From positions 248,001-312,000 of the forward strand of contig JAEQBH010001375.1 in the NCBI GenBank assembly GCA_016808115.1: a DNA stretch of 64,000 bases, read 5' to 3'. The notes beneath the pieces were generated by a model that worked only from the letters and a program-made list of their open reading frames with translations, was not told the origin of the DNA and ran no database searches. The translations under genes and the position numbers were made by a program. Origin of the DNA: Tetrastigma voinierianum. Its lineage: Eukaryota; Streptophyta; Magnoliopsida; Vitales; Vitaceae. This document shows, piece by piece, positions 46,441 to 56,368 of this stretch; the stretch's first letter is position 1; every line of letters starts with the position of its first letter.

Positions 46441-47150
46441 ATATTGGATGCCAATAAATTGACAAGGACAAATTTCATGGACTGGCTAAGGAACTTGAGG
46501 TGTTCTCGAGGAGAAAGATAGCTTATGTCCTTGATTTTCTCCTCCCGGTGTCACAGTCTGATCGTCTGTTGGAACCGGATAGCATATCGGAAGCACTTGG
46601 ATGGCGGTATCATGCTTGCATCGATGTCTCAGGGCCGAAGCTGACATGAGGCTATGACGACATGACATGGTATCGCCCATCTAAGGAGTTATTTCATGAG
46701 CAAGCGAGATCCCGAAGGTTCGAGGTCTCAAAATGCTTTTCGCTCGGGATGCAGAGGGGACATCGATGCGGTATGTGTTGAATGCATGGGTACATAGTTA
46801 GGATTGGATCAGGCGGGACTTGGCATGGATAATGGTCAAGTATAGACTTGATTACGGCTGGTTTTAAACGGTTTGCACAGTTTGTGCCTTCTGAGATGAG
46901 CGATAAGAGACCACCATGCAGAAATTGATCGACCTTTTGTAAGCGTTAGAACCCACCTTGGTAAGGAAGGTAAAGCATGATGCTCGTGAACTCTTCTAAG
47001 TTCTAAGAACAAAGAAGAAAAATCTTTAAGCAAAGGGAGGCGTGAGAAAGGTCATGGGGGCATCCTCGAAAAGATTACATGCTTCCATTGGCAAAGAGAA
47101 TGGCCGAATTTGGGAAGAGGGAATTCACTGGCTTACATGGAGTTAAAGAA
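46440..47150 (+). pseudogene. gag: Copia gag remnant
   Basis: Readable pieces are NFMDWLRNLR (about 46470-46500), MLASMSQG (about 46612-46636) and a worn middle, then KITCFHWQREW (about 47072-47105), which is a zinc knuckle with the second cysteine changed, followed by AYMELKKR (about 47135-47158). These match copia Gag in order. Gag would form the particle and bind RNA. Many frameshifts are present; the minus frames 46486-46680 and 46836-47033 are shadows. Confidence 0.75.
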
Positions 47151-47159
47151 GAGGTGGCA

Positions 47160-47500
47160 TCTTGGTGCAGGCACAGCAGTATTTCGTCATTGAAGTTATT
47201 ATTTCTGTAGCGCCTTTGGGTATTGGATACGGGTTGTGGCTCACACATATGGTGATATCTGAGATAGAGACGACGAGGGAAACTCACAAGGGAGAGTCAG
47301 GCCGGTGGAGTAATGGTGCAAGAGTTGCAGCTGTTGCCATCGGAACTTATGTTTTGAAACTCCTAGTAGTTTTGTTTATATTTAGACAATTGCTTTTTAT
47401 TAGTGACTTTGACTAAGAACATTATTTATGTTTCATGTTTAAGCAAAGGTTTTCATTTAAAATTTTGTGACAATAGTTGTCACATTATGTTGAATGATGT
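47160..47500 (+). pseudogene. pro: Copia protease to pre-integrase stretch
   Basis: The frame 47162-47416 contains WSNGARVAAVAIGTYVLKL, a conserved block after the protease core (VGNGARVAAxAIGTY). A worn active site (consensus DTGATSH) should lie near 47225-47250 but is not recognisable. GESGRWSNGAR keeps the substrate-side loop only. Confidence 0.7.
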
Positions 47501-48520
47501 TTATGTTGTTGGTACCTTGAAGCGATAGGATTTACATATTGGATATGTCGAATCAATCCTGAATATCGATGACAATAAAGCGAAAAGGAGATAATTTGAA
47601 ATCATCATATTTATGGCATTATACGTCTTGGCCATATAAGTGAGAGACGCATGTTTGAGGTTACGAGTGTAAGAGCTTAGGGTCATTTGATTATGAATCA
47701 TTACGACACATGAATCATGCTTGTTAGAAAAATGACAAATTACCCTTTAAGGAAGGGTGAAAGAGCAAACGGACTGTGGACCTATACATGCGGTATGTGG
47801 TCATATGTTTAATGCATGGAGAGAGTGATTTTATTTACTTCATATCCTTCATTGATGACTATTCGATATGGGTACTTGTATCTCATGAGGTATAAGTCCT
47901 GAGGCCTTTGAAAGTTCAAGGAGTCGAAATAAGGGTAGAGAGAAACAACTTGAGAGAAATATAAAATCACTTAGATCAGATCGAGGTGGTGAGTACTTAA
48001 GCCAAGCGTTTCTAGATTATCTCAGGGATAATGGGATCTTGTCCCAATGGACTCCACCTTACACGCCCGCAAACCTGATGGTGTGGTGAGAGAAGGAAGC
48101 GAACCTTGTTAGGCGTGAGTGAGGTCCGTGATGGGCAAGGCAGACCTTCCTAAATCCTTTTGGGGTTATGCAGGCATTGTTTATTTATTAAGCGAGTCCC
48201 ATCGAGGATTAGTTGAAGTTACTCCATATGAGATATGGACTAACAAAAGCCACATCTTTCCTACATGAAAATATGGGGTTGTCTGCATGTGAAGCCAGAC
48301 GATGTCGGATAAGCTGGAAGCCAGGTCTAATAAGTGTCTGTTTGTTAGATATCCTAAAGAAACAAGAGGATATCAATTCTACAACGCTTTAGAACAAAGG
48401 TTGTTTGTTTCAAAGCACACTGTCTTCTTAGAGAAAGAGTTTCTCTTAAGAGAAGACAGTGGGACAAAGAAGTGGAGCTTAGTGAAGTTGAAGATTATCT
48501 TCTGAGATCGTCTCATCGGC
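47500..48520 (+). pseudogene. int: Copia integrase remnant
   Basis: Pieces in order are RLGHI (zinc-binding end, about 47620-47640), RKMTNYPLRKGERANGLW (47725-47785), FISFIDDYSIWVLVSHE (47840-47890), LRSDRGGEYLSQAFLDYL and RDNGILSQWTPP (47970-48060), KPSLYEIW-like words, then MSDKLEARSNKCLFVRYPKE and TRGYQFYNALEQRLFVSKHT in the open frame 48302-48505, ending FLEKEFLLREDSGTKK. The SDRGGE aspartate is kept. Stops and shifts separate the pieces. Confidence 0.85.
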
Positions 48521-48699
48521 GAACACGAAGGCGCCAATTCATGATGAATTTATAGTAGTCTTCTAAAACACGAAGTGTTTCGTAGGACCACAAGGAGGAT
48601 ATGTTACTGTCCTAGAGAGATATGGATTTCTACTCATTAGCGAACAAAAGGACGTATTGCTCGAGAGAAAATGATGACGAATACTGAAGAATCATACAG

Positions 48700-49480
48700 G
48701 TTGAGTCCGTCGTTGTTTCAGTGCCCATTGAAGTCGAAATGAATTCCATGTACACTAACCAAGTGTGAACTGATTGATCCACCTGAAGGGATAAAACCCA
48801 TAAGGTGAAAATGGATCTTCAAGAAGAAGACGGACATGGAAGGTAATGTGATTTACATAAGCTATGACTTGTGGCTAAAGGGTTGCATGTAAAACAAGGA
48901 GTTGATTATGACAAAACATAATTCTAGTAGCTGTGCCAAATCATAAGAATCTCTAGCATCATCGCGCTCCGGCTGTGATTATGAGATATGGCAAATGGAT
49001 GTGGCTTGGCTTTCTGATGGAAACACGATCGAGGAAGTGTATATGACACACAACTTTGGGTTTCACATGCGGAAGTGGCGATAAAGTATGCAAACTTCAG
49101 ATCATTTATGGAGTTGAAGCAAGCATCTAGGAGGTTGGAATATTTGATTTGATGAGTCATTGAAAGAGTTTGGTTTCTCACAAAATCTAGATGAGCCCTT
49201 GTGTATATAAGAAGACAAATGGAAGTGCGTCATTATTCCTAGTCTTGTATGTGGATGGCCTTAGCTTTTGATGGAAACGATGTATCAATCACCTATAATC
49301 CGTCAAAATTGGTTATCCGAGGCTTTACTCCATGAAAGACCTTGGAGAAGCAACCTATATATTGGGGATAAAGATCTATAGAGATACAACTAAAAGGTTG
49401 CTTGGTCTTTCACAGTCCACATACATAGACAAGATGCTAAAGAGGTTTTATACTGGAAGCAGTCAGAGAGGATATCCCAT
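48700..49480 (+). pseudogene. rt: Copia reverse transcriptase remnant, active site altered
   Basis: The start DPPEGIKPIR and KWIFKKKTDMEGNVIYISYD (48778-48870) are followed by WQMDVA (about 48988-49006), ELKQASR (about 49111-49132), FGFSQNLDEP (49170-49200) and LVLYVDGL (49242-49263). The YVDD catalytic motif is YVDG at 49248-49259, so one metal-binding aspartate is lost. MKDLGEATYILGIKIYRD (49331-49385) and LLGLSQSTYIDKMLKRF (49398-49450) end the domain. Confidence 0.85.
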
Positions 49481-49599
49481 GGATTGTTGAAAGGTTACTC
49501 TCATAGAAGTCCATGTAATCCACGGACATAAGATGAGAGGACACACATGGGCCATGATACCATATGCTTGGCAATAGGATCTATGTTATACGCTGTATT

Positions 49600-50215
49600 A
49601 TGTATGAACTTGGAATGGCCATCATATGCTTTGAGTGTCACCACAGTGGAGAGTCTTGTCGAACCAGGGAATGGACAATTGGGTTATTGTAAAAATATCT
49701 GAGTACTTGAGAAGGACTGAGATGCTTATTCTTGATTTATGGGGTAAGGATCTTATTGCCAAGGAAGGTATGTGATGCGGAGTTTCAATCGATAGAGATG
49801 ACTCGAATCTGGGTGGGTTACGTTTTCACATTGAATGGTGGGCGATCCAGTTAGGAAGAAGTTCTAAAAACGAGAAAGCGGCTAACGGTCTATTGAATCG
49901 AGTACATGTGACTTCTGGGCGGCTAAAAGAAGCGGTTTGGATAAAGAAGTTCATTCTTGAACTAAGTAGTACCTAGCATTATTCATCGGAATACTTTTGT
50001 ATTGTACAGTAACAATGGAGCGATAACCTGACTAAGGGCGCGGTCTCATCAAAGGTCGAGCACGTACTGGGAGTACCGCTTGATCGGAGAGATCATTGGC
50101 GAATGATGTAAAGAATAGAGAATACTGATCGAATATTGCGATCCGCCATTAACCACTTCCCCCAGAAAATCTGAATCACATGTTCTAGCATGGTATGAAG
50201 TCTGAGAGCGATTGG
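49600..50215 (+). pseudogene. rh: Copia RNase H remnant
   Basis: Weak pieces of the connection (MYELGMAIICFEC near 49600) lead to GYVFTLNG-like words (about 49820-49845) and KEAVWIKKFILEL (49927-49965), then SNNGAI (about 50006-50020) and SSKVEHVLGVPLDRRDHW (50045-50100). The order is that of copia RNase H. Catalytic residues cannot be judged. Confidence 0.7.
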
Positions 50216-50221
50216 CTTTAG

Positions 50222-50234
50222 GCGAGTGGGAGTT
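50222..50234 (+). other. Polypurine tract of the copia element
   Basis: GCGAGTGGGAGTT immediately precedes the 3' LTR start TGTTAAGTGCTC, in the place and style of plant copia polypurine tracts. Confidence 0.75.
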
Positions 50235-51874
50235 TGTTAAGTGCTCACAGGAATCACCATTAGCACTTATTATACGCGCAACATATTATTTAATATGAAA
50301 GGCTTCTTCGTTAATTTGATGTTCATCGTTGAATTGATAACAGATCTTTATTTGAATTAATGAAGTCCATGATACATAACACCTTCAGAAGAAATCGCCA
50401 TTGGATCATGATAATAAGATTTCTATCTATTAATGTGGTATGTTTGTGTCATCCTGATCATAGGATCAACAAGGCTGGACATTATTGATTCGAGATGATG
50501 GCACATGTCGCTCTCATGATTGGATCGAGCGGTAGATCTTATAAGCATTGATCAGAGTTTATCGAGTTGGCGTGGATGGTTGCAAGTAGCTAGTACATCG
50601 GAGACTATATTGAGACAATCATATACGGATTATCTATTTAAATGTAGATGATTGTTTCATCTGCAATGAATGTAGTATCCTTAGACTTGAGTGCACCGAG
50701 GATATCTTGAATCTTGATCTTATCTTGATCTTAATCACGTTACCTCTTTAGGGGTCGCTCATTGGATGAGGATTGGGTATGGCATGAGGTGTTACGGAGT
50801 AATTGAGTAGCCAACAAAGTTCGCTACTCCCGATAAGGGAGAGTATACTTAAGGCCTCTTGTCGAATCATTACTTTCGAGAATCTCGGCTAGAGTGAAAA
50901 TATCTTGAGAAGTGTCTTGAGTGCATAAGGTTGAGTGATGAATGCAGGAATAGATAAATATCCCACTTAGGCTAGGTGTGGCATAGCCCGATCCCCAGTG
51001 GGAGCCACAATTGTCATGCTCTGAACCAAGTAAGAATATTTTGGTGAAAAGGGCGAGTGCACGGTGGTTGTCTGCTGGAAGGTATCGATCGAATACATGA
51101 AATATTGAGTGCGATTAGGTGTCATGTTGTGTTGCTAGATACGATCTTGACATGGTCGATAGTTGAATCAAGTGGAAACTTATAGCGAGCTAATGGGTCA
51201 CACACTTAGAAAGTGTGGGCTGATATGAAACTTAATTTGGATGTGATCGAATATGAAATTAATTCTCATGAATTAAATGTCACGGGATTAGTGGAATCCG
51301 GGTTGAACTCATCAGTAAAGAGATAATAGGTTTAGGCTTTGGCCTCGGCTTTAGGTCGTGTGGGGCGGCGAGCATAGGGATGCGTGTCTCCTATCATCAC
51401 TTAGAGTGAGGGCATTTTGGTCATTAGACATGATAGGGTTTCCACTATAAAATGAGAATCTTGTAAAACCACAAAGTAGGTGCTCCTTTTTGAGAATAGA
51501 AGCTCATGAGAAATAGCCAAGTGTGTGTTCTCTCATCTCCTAAGAAAGTGTTCTAGAGATTAAGAGACACGTGTTTTGGCTTCCTCTTCGGATCGGGACT
51601 AGGCTAGCACCCGGACCCATTGCGAGACCGTTGCCTTGGAGGTTGTTGGCTTCACTCCTCGTGTGGATACCGTTAGAGGCGAACCTAAGACTTGGTTAAA
51701 AACCAGGTCTGTGCCGAGCCCACTAGCTCGGTTTCCAGGTCGACACAAGGATAATCCTACCTTCTCTTTGTTATAGAACCGATTTGTATACTTGGGGTCC
51801 TTGGATTGGGTTTTATTGGGATTTTTTTTGTATTTCCTGCCTTCTTGCGAGTGTTGCCTCCGAAACCGCCCGGC
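50235..51874 (+). mobile_element. 3' LTR of the copia element
   Basis: This LTR of about 1640 bp is colinear with 42328-44019. Its end is placed by aligning GTGTTGCCTCC (43995 and 51851) and may be off by about ten bases. It carries more short losses than the 5' LTR. Confidence 0.85.
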
Positions 51875-52300
51875 GGTGAGGGGATCTCATGAGCTGTTGA
51901 TAATCTGTATTTAGGAATAGCGTCTTGTAGGCATCACTGTCATCATCCGCTAGATTATACAACCTATTTGTCATTCTTTGCTTGAAGTCGACTCACTTCC
52001 TAAATGCGTGGTATGGAACGATCGGCACAGGAGGTTGGAATGGAATTCTCGAACAATTGGAGATATTCCATTGAGGGATGCTCGCACAGTTTGGTCCACC
52101 CCTTTTCCTGGATTACGAAGTTGAAGTAGACATTGGAGTTCGGAATACCTCGCTCGGGAACAAAGGTCATGTTGAAGCGAACCAGCCGATATAACCTTCG
52201 TCAGGTTATGAACTTCTTAGGGTTCTTTGGGAAGTGGTGGGGTACCATGAAGCTAGATATCGATCCTTTTCTTTGTGGAATTTGTTTTCTTAGGAGCCAT
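51875..52300 (-). pseudogene. Plant transposon-protein-like ORF, upstream part
   Basis: The start codon is at 52300-52298 and reads MAPKKTNSTKKRIDI, then a stop. In other frames downstream come NFVIQEKGWTKLCEHPSMEY, IVREFHSNL, VDFKQRMTNRLYNLADDDSD and AYKTLFLNTDYQQLMRSP, ending at the copia 3' LTR. This is the first half of the domain continuing at 41841-42327. A TATA box lies about 90 bp upstream. A minority alternative is a captured host ORF. The plus frame 52133-52366 is a shadow. Confidence 0.7.
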
Positions 52301-52390
52301 TCAGAAAGAAGGAGGGTGGTTTGGAAATCTGGGGATTTTGGAGGAAGGGAGGTCCCAGAATGGTGAAATGAACAAAATGACCCTCGGCAT

Positions 52391-52515
52391 CCTTTTATAG
52401 TGCCTTAGAATCGAGCATCTTCGCTGTGAAAATTTGCCCGCTGGGCGAAGCCTTAGGATTGAGCAGGTCACAAGGGTTTTGCCTAGGCAAAGGGTCATCG
52501 CCTCGGTGAACTACG
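52391..52515 (-). promoter_or_regulatory. Internal promoter: TATA box and palindrome array before the transposon-protein ORF
   Basis: On the - strand CTATAAAAGG (52391-52400) lies about 90 bp before the ATG. Directly upstream are dyads of the TTCGCC-GGCGAA type, including CTTCGCTGTG...CTGGGCGAAG and TTTGCCTAGGCAAA at 52477-52490. The array continues at 54749-54880 after the solo LTR. The motif is the one in LTRs B and E, but the surrounding sequence is not LTR-like. Promoter activity is inferred from layout. Confidence 0.6.
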
Positions 52516-54748
52516 TGTGATACTGAACCACAGGGGTCTGTTGATGGCTATGACTTGCGGAATACCTGTGGGTATCCTGAATCTCGATACCACACTATAG
52601 TGTCTCATTCGTGAGGACTGTTTAGGAATTAAGAAGTAGTCCTCACCAGGACCCTTTATAACCATACTCAAAATATTACCCAGATTCAACATGTCACAAT
52701 AGTCCTTAAGAGTTTATTACAACCTCTTGCTTAGAAATCTGTATATTAAACTATTTTGTTCTAATATGTTTCTGAGGAAATGAGTATTAGGCCACATGTT
52801 AGCCTTCTTCCACAAATTACGACCTCGGATGAGTGTAGTCCACAGTGTACATCTTGCTGCTTGAAATGACTTACAAGGGTAAGCCAAGCTGGTAGAGATA
52901 ACTTCCTGGAGGCTGCTTTGCAAGTGCACATGTAATGGTCACGCTCACCACAAGTCATTCTGTAAAATGTAATTTCTACCATGGAATCCTACATCCATGA
53001 AATGGATGTGACTCAAATCATGTACCATGCCTCGAGTCTCGCGGCTCCCTCCACCTGATATAAACGTGTGTGATAAACCATCATTGATATTCTCATATAA
53101 TGATCATTTTAGAAATAAAATTCTTTTTGTTTCAGCCTTAAAGCAATTGGATGTTATGCCTCCAGTGATTTTTATTAACAAAACATGCGTCTTTTGTGGG
53201 TAGGCGAATTTTTGGGGTCTCACCGCAGGCTTCGCACATCTTCCTACACTTTCACGGGCTTTCATCATTGGACACATATGTATAACCGAAAATATTGGGG
53301 CTTTCACTCGAGGGGGTATCTATCCTAGCTTGCTACTACTCGACCACAGTTTTCAGCCTTATTCAGGCAATTGGAACTCCATTGAACTCCGTTCAACGTG
53401 CTCGAGCCCACTCATCAACCGCACCAAGGATGGTGTGTGATGGCACTATGCCTTACACCCCATTTAATCACGATGTACAGTGCATATCACGATGTATGCG
53501 CCATTACCTATTTGTACCGCGTCACATATATGATGAATGTTATATGGATAATTTTATCGAACATGCACATATCACTTGATACATCTTGGGTAATTATGTC
53601 GAACATGCATATAATTTCCCTACATTAACTCATTCATGTCCGCAAATATATCTCACAGCACAATAAATTATTACTTAGACGAGTCATTTGCACTTTATCA
53701 TCTAAGCTAAATTCTGACCTGACATACAAAAATAGCTACAAATGCAAAAACTATAATGGCGTATCTACATGTCAATATATTAATAGACATATCAACATTT
53801 CATCATACAAGCATGTCCTGTTATGATCAAAATTTCAGCAATGATGTGAGCATCAAATTCCAATCACTAGCATATGGCTAGATTCTAGACTCAAAGAGAT
53901 TTTCATAGAGCCCAAAATGCAAATCCATAGTTAGAGGCTGTGAAAGATATGGTGGAGTAGAGTTGGAGCACACCAAGAGCCACACTATTGCGCCAATCCA
54001 CGCAATAACGTGCCCGAGGGTTGCAACAACATTTTGACAACTCTCGTAAATGCAATTTTTCAACCAAAATTCGCTCTGGAAGTAGCCCTTTGGCAGAAAC
54101 ACAAATCGTCATGCCGTTAACATGTGCTGACAGCAGTTCCAAAACCAACCCAAAACAATAGCCAGGCTAGGAAGCATAAACCAAGTAGGAAGAATCCTAC
54201 CTCTTAAGCGTAGCCCCTCGTCGAATCTCGGACTTTACTCCTTGAATTGGCGGAAGGTTAGACCGATAGATACCCGACAGACTAAGGAAGAAATCCCGTA
54301 TCTTCTTCTTTCTCTCTTTCTTTTCCTTTTCCTTTCTTTTATTTCTTTTCTCTCTTTCTTTTCTCCTTTCCCTTTCTCTCATTTCCTCCCTTTCTCTTTT
54401 CCTTTCCTCTTTGTTTGCTCCTCCTCTACTGTTGGATTTGTGAACTCCTTTTTACCATAGAAATTCCATACTCATGCATGTGGACACATGGCTTATGTGT
54501 CACACATGCGTACCCCTATTTGCATGCCATGTGTCATGAGCACACATTGCCTCCAAAAGCGTGAAATTATATTGTCTCGAATTCAATGAAATTCATGGGT
54601 AGCCTAGATTTCACAAGATGAAGTCAGCTTGATAAGCATTTCGTCATCGAGATTTAGAAAATTCTAAGTTTTCAACTTTTGTATTGCGGTAAAGTTCTTG
54701 TATTTGCCATTTTTTTCTTTTGGAAAAGTTCAAATTTACGGGTTTCTT
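52516..54748 (-). mobile_element. Solo LTR S5, same family as S2, inverted
   Basis: In reverse complement it follows S2 (29096-31633): a start AAACCCGTAAATTTGA, an ACACATGG-type dyad array (54480-54560 on +), the same long GGAAAGG/AAGAGA purine tract (54300-54420) and an end CAACAGACCCC near 52532. Ends are placed by this alignment. Flanks do not give a clear target duplication. Both flanks are parts of one palindrome array. The TATA box equivalent is decayed. Short frames inside are not genes. Confidence 0.75.
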
Positions 54749-55272
54749 CGAGGGCATGCCCAGAGTTTATAAGACCGCCTGGCGAAGGGCCTTCGCGAGT
54801 GAATATGAGGCTTGCCCGACAAAATGGGGGGGGGGTGGTGTTTGCTAGGCAAGGTTTTCCTTAGCCCGAGGCGAGACCATGAGGTTTCACTCAATTATTT
54901 ATTGTTTCACACAGAGCAGGAACATTGTGCCCAGTGAACTAGCTAGAACCCTTAGAACAATACCATTTCAAAAACTATGGCTTTCTCTTTTGTTCTCAAC
55001 TTTACATTGAATTTATTAAAATCAATTTGACTTTATGGCTCACTCTCTTTTTAAAAAAATGACATATTTTTAATCCACCCCAAAAACTTGGTTTGAAATA
55101 GGTAAACCCCGACTTTGTCTTCTTGAGTAAACCTGAAATACTCAATAAATATATGAAAAAAAAAAAAGAAGATAAAAAAAAAAACAAGAATCCCCAAAAT
55201 TAGCAAAATGAAACTAAGAACAAAAAAGAAAAAGAAAAATAAAAATAAATGAGAGAAAGGGATTCTAACAAA
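54749..55272 (-). other. Athila 3' internal stretch with rest of the palindrome array
   Basis: 54749-54880 holds worn dyads (GCCTGGCGAAGGGCCTTCGCG, TTGCTAGGCAAGG) and a run of G at about 54826-54835. 55075-55095 reads on the - strand as a G-rich CCAAGTTTTTGGGGTGG tract. The rest (54890-55270) is A- and T-run-rich with no coding signal; the 61-codon minus frame at 55002-55187 is not supported. Confidence 0.45.
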
Positions 55273-55799
55273 GCTTGGGTTGCCTCCTGAGAAGGGCTAT
55301 ATTTAGTGTTAATAGCTCAACGAAGCCATGTTGCACCGCTGGTACTCAAGGAAAATGAAGAATGCTAGTACTTAACCCGGAGAATGACTCATGGGTTCTT
55401 GGTTAAGTGTGCCCATACATGCTAAAATAAGAAGCTTTGGTTGGATGGATGTCTTGTGTTTTGTTTTCTTTGTCTTCTCAACAGTTGATTTTTTAGTTCC
55501 TTTAACTGATAAATTCTTTACATCCACTATATTCAGAGATAGCTCCGTTTCATTTTGGTCAACATTTGATTTTATGCTTGAATTCAGCTCTTGTACCCGT
55601 TGTTTTTCATCCGGTGAATTAACACTTAGGCTTTTCACATTTGTTTCTTTAGTGGCTGCTTTCATGCTCGACTCCATGCATGGTATAGCTTCCACTCTCA
55701 TGCACCTTCATTCTCTTTCTTTAGCTTACCATTTGACTAGATGCTCGGTTACTTTGTCATCTTGACTCTCAAAGTCAATTCCGCTCTATCAATGAGTGC
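55273..55799 (-). pseudogene. Athila linker joined to polyprotein end, polymerase missing
   Basis: On the - strand, just after the protease, ALIDRAELTLRV (about 55776-55812) is the usual Athila post-protease block. The open frame 55372-55701 follows (acidic and lysine-rich, with ETNVKSLSVNSPDEKQ and STVEKTKKTKHKTS), which I cannot assign. Then GGAGGCAACCCAAGC at 55273-55287 is the well-known motif at the end of Athila polyproteins. So the sequence passes from protease to the 3' end with no RT, RNase H or integrase between. Confidence 0.7.
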
Positions 55800-56368
55800 C
55801 CAGAGCTTGTGGCTGAAAAGGTTTCGAGAATAAGAGGTACTTTTAGTCCTCCTCCATGTCCTAACAATAAAGTCATAGGAAAACAGACTTGTCTACTTTT
55901 ATGAGTACATCTTCAATAATACCTTTGGGTGAAGTCATTGATTGATCCACCATTTGAAGTGATAGAGTTGTCAGTTCGATTTCCCCCATATTCAACCTTT
56001 TAGCCATAGAATATGGCATCAGATTAATGCTAGCACTAAGGTCACATAATGCCTTGTTGAATGTATGCTCACCTATGACACAAGGTATGGCAAAACTACC
56101 CGGATCTTTTTGCTTTTCTTGGAGCTTTTGTTGGATAATTCTTGTTACTTGTTCTTAGGAAGTTCACGTGGGTTCCATATGCATCTAATTTCTTCTTATT
56201 GCTCATTATCTCCTTCATGAATTTTACGTAATTAGGCATTTAGGCCAAAGCATGGGCAAATAGAACGTTGATCTCGAGTTTCTTGAATATGTTCAGGAAC
56301 TTTGCAAACTAAGCATCCAGCTTGGTTTTTCTAAATTTCTAGCGAAAAAGGTAAGGGTGGAGTGTACG
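55800..56368 (-). pseudogene. pro: Athila aspartic protease remnant, active-site glycine changed
   Basis: Read downward from 56368: YTPPLPF, KTKLDAXFAKFLNIFKKLEI (frameshifted), NYVKFMKEIMSNKKKLDAYG, NKNYPTKAPRK, then ALCDLSASINLMPYSMAKR (about 55997-56053) and IIEDVLIKVDKSVF (about 55880-55925). The loop normally D-L-G-A is D-L-S-A, a GGT-to-AGT change that would disable the protease. Stops follow SG and RTD. The upstream Gag part lies beyond the solo LTR at 56369-59119. Confidence 0.85.

Larger units (their letters stand above)
42328..51874 (+). mobile_element. Complete-length Ty1/copia element
   Basis: LTRs of about 1.65 kb (42328-44019 and 50235-51874) flank a tRNA-Met primer site, a long leader, gag, protease, integrase, RT and RNase H in copia order on the + strand, 9.5 kb in all. 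It interrupts an ORF whose two halves read on at both sides. Motif style (ARSNKCLFVRYPKETRGY, IYISYDLWLKG) suggests the Tork/Angela group, with moderate certainty. No domain is intact. The target duplication is not clear (left CTGGT; right end uncertain by a few bases). Confidence 0.9.

Noticed and set aside
42323..51880. Target duplication for the copia element
   Set aside because: CTGGT on the left has no clean match near 51870-51885, and the 3' LTR end is uncertain, so none is claimed.
55391..55765. 124-codon plus frame
   Set aside because: The opposite strand carries the Athila post-protease region between two recognised motifs; the plus frame matches nothing.
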